Source: Candidatus Rokuibacteriota bacterium (GTDB lineage: Bacteria > Methylomirabilota > Methylomirabilia > Rokubacteriales > CSP1-6). Taken from it: a DNA stretch of 64,000 nt. Shown one piece after another: positions 59,038 to 64,000 of the stretch. The DNA lies in assembly GCA_003220535.1 (NCBI GenBank), contig QHSU01000067.1, positions 96,323 through 160,322 on the forward strand, given 5' to 3'. Position 1 is the first letter of the stretch. The number at the start of each line of letters is the position of its first letter. A model generated the notes under the pieces. The model saw nothing but the letters and a program-made list of their open reading frames with translations, made no database searches and was not told where the DNA came from. A program made the position numbers and the translations under genes.

Positions 59038-59531
59038 ACGCGCCGGGCCGCCTCGACCGGAGCCGCGCGCAGCACGAAGACCGGAACGTCCGCCGTGCGG
59101 AGCACGGCTTCGACCACCGACCCGAAGAGCAGGCGGCGGAGACCGGTGCGACCGTGTGTCGTCATCGCGATCACGTCGGCCTGCATCTCCGTCGCGGCGG
59201 CGATGATCTCGTGGGGAGCCTCGCCCGAGCGCACGGTCGTGACCACGCGAAACCCGTCGAAGGCGGGCGTCGCGGCGACGGCGCGCAGATACTCTTCGGC
59301 CTCCTTCCGCTTTCGCTCCATCACCGGCGTGGTGTGTTCGCCCGCCGGGGTCGTGTCATCGATTGCCGCCGGCGAGACGGTCGGCACGACGACACGAATC
59401 AGAACGAGCTCCATGCCGAGCGGGTACGCGAGCCGAAGGAACACGGGCAGGATCGCTTCGGCCACCATCGAGCCATCGAGCGTGATGAGCGCGCGTCTGA
59501 ACTCGAATCCGACCGCGTCCAGTGGATTCAT
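59031..59531 (-). CDS. Universal stress protein (UspA family)
   Basis: A 166-aa cytoplasmic UspA-fold protein. Seen: N-terminal FRRALITLDGSMVAEAILPV, a basic helix, and ATP-binding type C-terminal motif ADVIAMTTHGRTGLRRLLFGSVVEAVLR (G-x-x-G-x(9)-G-S/T) followed by VPVFVLRAAP. The last motif indicates the ATP-binding subgroup. Such proteins respond to starvation, oxidative and other stresses. Its ATG is 21 nt downstream of the sodC stop, so they are probably in one stress operon. Confidence 0.93.
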   Translation of the reverse strand: MNPLDAVGFEFRRALITLDGSMVAEAILPVFLRLAYPLGMELVLIRVVVPTVSPAAIDDTTPAGEHTTPVMERKRKEAEEYLRAVAATPAFDGFRVVTTVRSGEAPHEIIAAATEMQADVIAMTTHGRTGLRRLLFGSVVEAVLRTADVPVFVLRAAPVEAARRVA

Positions 59532-59552
59532 GTTCTCTCCCGTCGCCTATGG

Positions 59553-60095
59553 TCACGACCCCGTGATCACGCCGCACGCGATGCGCGCCCCTGCGCTACC
59601 CGCCGGGTCGGTCACGTAGTCGTCGGCCCGTTCGTGAACCACGAGGCTCGCGCCGTCGCTGTCGAGCAGACGGGTCGGCCCGCCGTTGAGCGACACGCGG
59701 CGCAGCACGATTTCGATCGTTCCCTCTCGCCGGTCCGACATCTGGACGTTCGGCAGGTCGCCCGCGTGGGGGCCCTGCGGGTTGTCGCGGCCGTGCTGCT
59801 TGCTCATCGGGTTGAAGTGACCGCCGGCCGACTCGAAGGGCGGCTCGCACCTGCCGACGGCATGCACGTGGAAGCCGTGCTCACCGGGCGGAAGTTCCGT
59901 GAACCTGGCCGAGATCTTCACCCCTTCGGGAGTGTCGACGAGCGTCGCACCTCCGACCTTCGTGCCGCGCGCGTCCTTCAGCTCGGCGCGTGCGGTCGCG
60001 GCGTCGACGACCGGGACGACCCAGAACCAGCACATCGCAACGACGGCGGCGAGTCCGGCGCGCGGTCGCATCAGGTGAATCACTCGTTGCCGCAT
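59553..60095 (-). CDS. sodC: Secreted Cu/Zn superoxide dismutase
   Basis: Periplasmic SodC, 180 aa, disproportionating superoxide. Seen: N-terminal signal/hydrophobic segment (about 10-32), copper ligands in HGFHVHAVG, bridging and zinc ligands in GGHFNP, PHAGDLPN, the last copper His in LVVHERADDY, the Cys pair (GRCEPP and RIACGVI) for the disulfide, and an Arg near the active site. All expected ligands are intact. The initial Met at residue 1 or 9 cannot be decided. Downstream genes code stress protein; upstream, trehalose synthase. Confidence 0.95.
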   Translation of the reverse strand: MRQRVIHLMRPRAGLAAVVAMCWFWVVPVVDAATARAELKDARGTKVGGATLVDTPEGVKISARFTELPPGEHGFHVHAVGRCEPPFESAGGHFNPMSKQHGRDNPQGPHAGDLPNVQMSDRREGTIEIVLRRVSLNGGPTRLLDSDGASLVVHERADDYVTDPAGSAGARIACGVITGS

Positions 60096-60158
60096 GAGGT
60101 TCCTCCCGTACGCGCCGCGAACTGCAACGGCGCCCTGCGGTGCGGGAGAGTGCAGGTC

Positions 60159-61424
60159 TCATGCCATCGACGGGCCACCGCTCAGGGCGCGAATCAGGCG
60201 GAGATCGTCGAGGACCAGCCGGGGCAACAGAAACCGCCGGCGGACGTAGGCCCGGCCGGCCTCCCCGAACGCCTCGCGGGTCGCGGTATCCTTGAGAAGC
60301 TCCGAGATCTTTCGAGCACAATCGTCGACCGTGTCGACGAGAAACGACTGATAGCCGCCAGGGATCTGCATGCGGATCCCCGGTGTGTTCCCGGCGACGA
60401 TGGCCTTGCCCTTCCAGAGTGCCTCGGAGACGACGAGCCCGAATCCTTCCTTGAGGGATTTCTGCACGACGAGGTCAGCGCCGCGCTGGAACACGTTGAC
60501 CTCCATGTTGCCGACGCCGGTCATATTGGTGAGGACGAGGATGTTCGGCTCGCCGGCGGCGATCTCGTTGACCTGCTCGAGCACGCCCCAGCCTTCGGGA
60601 TCGTCGCCGGCGAGCGCTCCGATGAGCACGAGCTGGAGGTCCGGGACTTCTTCGCGGGCGAGGCGATAGGCCTGGATCACTCCCAACGGGTCCTTCCACG
60701 GATCGAAGCGCGACACCTGCAGGATGACCGGATGCCGGAGATCGACCCCCTGATCGGTCATGGCTCGACGGCAGATCTCGTCGTCGATGGGCATGTTCTT
60801 CGTGCTCAACGGATCGATGGCGGGCGCGATGACCGCCAGACGTGGCACGCTGAGGCCCGGCGGAACGAACTCCCTGGCCGTGAACACCACCGCGTCGTGC
60901 TCCTGGACGAATGGCTGCAGGAACCGCCAGACCTCCGGGTTCGGGCTCGAGGTGTCGATGTGCGAGCGCCAGATCCAACGCTCGCCGGAGCGGCGCCGGA
61001 AGTGGCAGAGCGCCGCCGGCTGCGGGTCGTGGACGACGTAGACGTCGTAGTCGTCGCTGAAGACGTCGGCCGCCTCCTGGTTCTGTCGGAGGTAGAGCTC
61101 CTGGATCGCCGGCGTGAGGTCGAATGGGCCTCCCTGCAGCGCGTTGTGGAAGCCCTTGGTGACGCCGAAGAATTCCTTCTCGCCGCGAATGATCCGCCAG
61201 TGCACATGCAGGCCGAGGTCCTCGAGCAGCGGCACCTCGCGCCCGAGAAGCTCGGCGACGCCACCGCCGGCGGCCGTGGAGTTGACGTGGCAGATGCGGA
61301 CCCCACGGAGCGTGCCCGCCAGCTCTCGCAACTCGTCGAGGAGCGACGCGTCGACATACTCGCGGTAGCTCTGAAGGCTGCTCGACTGGGTCCCGTGATG
61401 CCGCCCGATCACGACCCGCTTCAT
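60159..61424 (-). CDS. treT: Trehalose glycosyltransferring synthase (TreT-like), GT4 family
   Basis: Glycosyltransferase family 4 enzyme of 421 aa. It makes trehalose from NDP-glucose and glucose, or the reverse. Seen: HVNSTAAGGGVAELLGREVPLLEDLG (GGVAE donor-side loop typical of TreT), WRSHIDTSSPNPEVW, SRFDPWKDPLGVIQAYRL, ALAGDDPEGW, and the GT4 E-x7-E motif KEGFGLVVSEALWKGKAIVAGNTPGIRMQI. ATG at 61424 is the natural start (MKRVVIGRHHG); the longer frame upstream lacks homology. Placed beside sodC and the stress protein, it fits osmotic or desiccation protection. Confidence 0.93.
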   Translation of the reverse strand: MKRVVIGRHHGTQSSSLQSYREYVDASLLDELRELAGTLRGVRICHVNSTAAGGGVAELLGREVPLLEDLGLHVHWRIIRGEKEFFGVTKGFHNALQGGPFDLTPAIQELYLRQNQEAADVFSDDYDVYVVHDPQPAALCHFRRRSGERWIWRSHIDTSSPNPEVWRFLQPFVQEHDAVVFTAREFVPPGLSVPRLAVIAPAIDPLSTKNMPIDDEICRRAMTDQGVDLRHPVILQVSRFDPWKDPLGVIQAYRLAREEVPDLQLVLIGALAGDDPEGWGVLEQVNEIAAGEPNILVLTNMTGVGNMEVNVFQRGADLVVQKSLKEGFGLVVSEALWKGKAIVAGNTPGIRMQIPGGYQSFLVDTVDDCARKISELLKDTATREAFGEAGRAYVRRRFLLPRLVLDDLRLIRALSGGPSMA

Positions 61425-61622
61425 CGTTGACCCCAGAGTACCTGACGGCTCCGGCGCCTGCGACGCCCAGCGCGGGCATCTTCCACCCTTCTTCGGGGTC
61501 TGGCGCGTACACCTGTGCGACGATGGCGAGCCCACGGCCCGGACACGCGAGGTCGGAGTGGTGTTCCTTCCCATCGCGCTGACCCGCGGCTCACGCTCTG
61601 AGAGCCCAGCCCAGTCCGCCGC

Positions 61623-63107
61623 TCAGCCCGCGGCGAGACGCGCGCCGGTGTCGCGCACGGCATCGACCAGCGCCACGATGTCGGCTTCCATCGTGGCGTA
61701 GTGGAGGATACATGCGCGCAGCGCGAAGCGACCGCGGAGCGTGGTCTGCGTCAGGAAGGCCGCGCCCGAGATCTGCACGTCCTCCATCACCCGCTTGTTG
61801 AGGCGGTCGAGCGCACCGTCGTCGGCGCGCAGCCGCGCGGGCGCATAGCGGAAGCAGACGATCGAGAGCTCGACGGCGGCCAGCCGCTCGAGATCGGGTG
61901 CGGCGTCCACCAGCGCGGCGAGGTGCCGGGCGAGCGTCAGATGTCGCGCGATCAGGTCGCTGACGCCGTCGCGCCCAAGGTGCTGGAGCGTCATCCAGAG
62001 CTTGAGGGCTCGGAAGCCTCGGGTCTGCTGGATGCCATATTCGGAGTACCACGGCAGCCCGCCGAACCCCCGGTCGATCTCGGTGCGCAGATAGTCGGGG
62101 ACGAGGCTGAACGCCCGCCGCAGGAGATCGCCGTCTCGGACGAGGACCGCGCCGCACTCCACCGGGACGGACAGCCACTTGTGAGGGTCGAGCACGACCG
62201 AGTCGGCGCGCTCGAGCCCGGCGTAACGCGCTCGGTGGGTCGGCACCGCTGCGCCCACCGCTCCGTAGGCGCCGTCGACGTGGAGCCAGAGCCGCTCGGC
62301 GGCGCAGAGGTCGGCGAGCTCGGCCAGGGGATCGATGACGCCCGTGCTCACGGTGCCCGCGCTCGCCGCGACGCAGAACGGACGCTCGCCCGCGGCACGA
62401 TCGGCGGCGACGGCGGCGCGAAGCGCGCCGACGTCGAGCCGGTGGTCGTCGTCGGTGGCGACTCGGTGGATGGCCTCGACGCCAAGACCGAGGATCTCCG
62501 CGGCCTTGTGGATGCAGCTGTGTGCGTCCTGGGTCACGTAGATGCGCAGCCTCGGACGCGCCCGCTGGAGCCCGTCGGTGCGCACGTTCCATCCGTCGTC
62601 CGCCGCCGCCCGGTGGCGGGCGGCCGCGAGAGCGACGAGCGTCGCCGTCGAGCCGCCACTCGCCAGGAGCCCCATGCTGCCCTCGGTCGGGAAGCCGATC
62701 AGCTCCATGAGCCAGCGCACGGCGGCGCGCTCGACGTAAATGGCCGCGTGGTCGCCGCCGGCACAACTCGGATTCAGCGCGGCCGCGAGGAAATCGGCGA
62801 GCACCCCGACCGGCGCGGGCGGCGAGTTCACCCAGCCGAAGAAGCGCGGGTGACCGTTGCCCATGGCGTGCGGGAGGACGGCCGTCCGGAAGCGCTCGAG
62901 CAGCGCCTCGGGGCCGATTCCCCGCTTCCCGAGGGGCTCCTGCATGAGCGCCGCGCGCTCGCCGGCCGTCATCGGCTGGAAGACGGGGCCCGCGCGGACG
63001 CCGGCCAGATAGTCAGCCACGAGATCGACCGCCGCGTGCGCGAGACGGCGAAAGCGCGCGGGGTCGAGAGCCGGAGGCGCGGTCTCGTCGATCGGGAAAG
63101 TCGTCAT
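61623..63107 (-). CDS. PLP-dependent aromatic-L-amino-acid decarboxylase
   Basis: Group II pyridoxal-phosphate decarboxylase, 494 aa. Seen: HPRFFGWVNSPPAPVGVLADFL (substrate region), LLASGGSTATLVALAAAR, YVTQDAHSCIHKAAEILG, LWLHVDGAYGAVGA (cofactor Asp), and the Schiff-base Lys in VLDPHKWLSVPVECG. Length and motifs fit aromatic-L-amino-acid or related decarboxylases. The substrate among Trp, Tyr, Phe or DOPA cannot be told from sequence. ATG at 63107 overlaps the stop of the XRE-cupin gene (ATGA), so the regulator and enzyme are co-translated. An unusually long antisense open frame covers this gene and is a shadow. Confidence 0.94.
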   Translation of the reverse strand: MTTFPIDETAPPALDPARFRRLAHAAVDLVADYLAGVRAGPVFQPMTAGERAALMQEPLGKRGIGPEALLERFRTAVLPHAMGNGHPRFFGWVNSPPAPVGVLADFLAAALNPSCAGGDHAAIYVERAAVRWLMELIGFPTEGSMGLLASGGSTATLVALAAARHRAAADDGWNVRTDGLQRARPRLRIYVTQDAHSCIHKAAEILGLGVEAIHRVATDDDHRLDVGALRAAVAADRAAGERPFCVAASAGTVSTGVIDPLAELADLCAAERLWLHVDGAYGAVGAAVPTHRARYAGLERADSVVLDPHKWLSVPVECGAVLVRDGDLLRRAFSLVPDYLRTEIDRGFGGLPWYSEYGIQQTRGFRALKLWMTLQHLGRDGVSDLIARHLTLARHLAALVDAAPDLERLAAVELSIVCFRYAPARLRADDGALDRLNKRVMEDVQISGAAFLTQTTLRGRFALRACILHYATMEADIVALVDAVRDTGARLAAG

Positions 63108-63766
63108 GGCGTTCGTCTCCTGACGCGCGGCCTCCGGCGGCGCGGTCGGACGGGAGCGCGATGGCGGCCCAGTTCCATCGCCAGGTAGTAGACGCACGGC
63201 TCCTCGCCCGGGTTGGCGAAGCCGTGGCGGCAGTCTCCGGCGTAGTAGATGCTGTCGCCGGCCCGCAGCACGTGCTCGACGCCGTCGAGGGTGAGGCGCA
63301 GGACGCCGCGCTCCATCGCGAGGTATTCGCGCGAGCCCGGTGCGTGCGCGGCGAACTCGCCGGCATCCACTCCGCCCGGGATGGTCGTGCGCATGAGCTC
63401 GAACTCCACCCCCGGCAGGACGGGCGAGAGGATCCGACGTTCCCAGCCCGAGGCGTCGTGCGCCGTGTCGTGCTCGCCGCGGCGCAACACGATCACGCGC
63501 GTCGCGCGCTCTTCGCCGAGCAGACGCGCGATGCTGGTGTCGAGCCCCGTCGCGATGCGATCGAGCACGAGGACCGTGGGCACCTTGCTTCCGCGCTCCA
63601 CTTCGGACAGCATGCTCCGGCTGACGCCCGTGCGCCTTTCCAGATCGTGGAGCGAGAGCCGCCGCCGCAACCGCTCCAGGCGGAGCCGGGCGCCGAGCCC
63701 GGCCATATCCAGCCCCCCCGCCCTCTTCGGCCTCCCTCCGCGCCCACGGTCTACCATAGAAGACAT
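63104..63766 (-). CDS. XRE-cupin transcriptional regulator
   Basis: A 220-aa regulator with an N-terminal helix-turn-helix (LRLERLRRRLSLHDLERRTGVSRSMLSEVERGSKVPTV, about residues 25-62) and a C-terminal cupin sensor domain (LRLTLDGVEHVLRAGDSIYYAGDCRHGFANPG). This class usually senses small amines or amino acids and controls the adjacent gene; here the downstream gene is the decarboxylase. Starts are uncertain: ATG at 63766 or 63757, or at 63706 with a purine-rich ribosome binding region. The promoter region has an AT-rich inverted repeat overlapping the early start. Confidence 0.88.
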   Translation of the reverse strand: MSSMVDRGRGGRPKRAGGLDMAGLGARLRLERLRRRLSLHDLERRTGVSRSMLSEVERGSKVPTVLVLDRIATGLDTSIARLLGEERATRVIVLRRGEHDTAHDASGWERRILSPVLPGVEFELMRTTIPGGVDAGEFAAHAPGSREYLAMERGVLRLTLDGVEHVLRAGDSIYYAGDCRHGFANPGEEPCVYYLAMELGRHRAPVRPRRRRPRVRRRTP

Positions 63767-63780
63767 AATACTCTATAGTG
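63754..63780. promoter_or_regulatory. AT-rich inverted repeat at the XRE-cupin promoter
   Basis: ATAGA and TCTAT form an exact short inverted repeat with an 11-nt spacer, extendable to CCATAGA and TCTATAGTGG with a small bulge, within the only AT-rich stretch near the gene. On the minus strand it contains TATTAT, a plausible -10. If it is the promoter, the ATGs at 63766 and 63757 would be leaderless or internal to it, favouring the ATG at 63706. Autoregulation is likely for this regulator class. Confidence 0.35.
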
Positions 63781-63911
63781 GAATCCTCGAATCGGGGGGG
63801 GATCGCTAGCTACTTCACGGTGCGAAAATGAGCGCGGACAGCCGCTCGTCCTGGCATGATGGCGCCGTTCGAGAGCGCGCCTCGTTCGCTTCTCGTCTTT
63901 CTGCCTGCTGG

Positions 63912-64000
63912 TCATCGGACGAGCCTCGGGACCATGCCCGGCGGCCCCGCGCGGCCGAGGACGTGGAGGTTGTTCGCAATCACGCCGAGCCCGACCCAGC
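63912..64000 (-). mobile_element. C-terminal end of a transposase, cut off by the window edge
   Basis: Reading the minus strand from base 64000 gives WVGLGVIANNLHVLGRAG followed by PPGMVPRLVR and a stop (63912-63914). WxGLGVIAxNLxxLG is the characteristic C-terminus of DDE transposases of the IS1182/ISNCY type. Only 28 residues are inside the window. After the stop, up to 63766, no gene is seen. The element's inverted-repeat end should lie between about 63780 and 63911 but I could not identify it without the other end. Confidence 0.7.

Noticed and set aside
61591..62766. 391-aa minus-strand frame within the decarboxylase gene
   Set aside because: Arg-rich shadow in another frame of the same strand; the decarboxylase frame has all PLP motifs.
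1..64000. CRISPR arrays, rRNA or tRNA operons, phage or integron structures
   Set aside because: No regularly spaced direct repeats of 24-40 nt, no rRNA-like sequence, and no integrase or attachment-site pair were seen.

Overview
The window is about 68-70% GC and densely packed, with many 4-base or shorter start/stop overlaps, frequent GTG/TTG starts and a catabolic gene content. Luciferase-like (LLM) monooxygenases, VOC dioxygenases, ACMSD-type amidohydrolases, tripartite tricarboxylate (TTT) transporters and a Liv-type ABC importer are all present. Together with a hopanoid-type epimerase this points to a free-living soil or subsurface bacterium of the Candidatus Rokubacteria / Methylomirabilota kind. 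That placement is inference: the window has no rRNA or other decisive marker.

Layout. 1-8765: a truncated metallo-beta-lactamase-fold hydrolase, an unrecognised 520-aa protein, an HpnA-type epimerase followed by a cytochrome P450, then (minus strand) a KARI-fold reductase lacking the usual catalytic residues and an RND/MMPL exporter. 8766-10182: a low-coding stretch with a broken PAS/HisKA kinase and a 31-aa membrane peptide. 10327-19492: housekeeping and signalling genes: Kup potassium transporter, SPFH protein, DNA polymerase IV, a membrane-anchored pseudokinase, an RRM protein / small protein / ribosomal S21 operon, and a class III cyclase followed by a cupredoxin. 19511-19920: remnants of an ArsR-DUF899 operon beside a perfect 10-bp inverted repeat.

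19937-25931: an orphan peptide-type binding protein, a frameshifted nitroreductase, a short-chain dehydrogenase, a hydroxyacid dehydrogenase, a cupin, an alpha/beta hydrolase and a frameshifted DedA protein. 26018-47659: a catabolic super-cluster. It contains LivGFKHM, a two-domain VOC dioxygenase, three LLM monooxygenases, a gentisate-dioxygenase-like cupin, a PLD-family protein, MaoC, a CMD-family protein that reads through an in-frame TGA at the second Cys of CxxC (probable selenocysteine, with a hairpin just downstream), a hydroxyacid dehydrogenase, an amidohydrolase, a class II aldolase, a PaaA-like ferritin-fold protein, a TetR regulator with an operator, a fused TctA-TctB permease, a 2Fe-2S flavin reductase and a second VOC protein. 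The set suggests uptake and ring-opening or side-chain oxidation of aromatic or organic acids.

47651-54712: a complete minus-strand lasso-peptide-type cluster (B1, B2, cyclase, 50-aa precursor, HPr-kinase-like kinase, ABC exporter, nucleotidyltransferase). The precursor ends in Ser, as in phosphorylated lasso peptides, but its ring-acceptor Asp does not fit the standard cleavage register. 55121-58993: a P-loop protein and a complete TctC-TctB-TctA system. 59031-64000: universal stress protein, Cu/Zn superoxide dismutase, trehalose synthase, an aromatic amino-acid decarboxylase coupled to an XRE-cupin regulator, and the C-terminus of a transposase at the right edge.

The two strongest leads are the probable selenoprotein at 38796-39389 and the atypical lasso-like cluster at 47651-54712.
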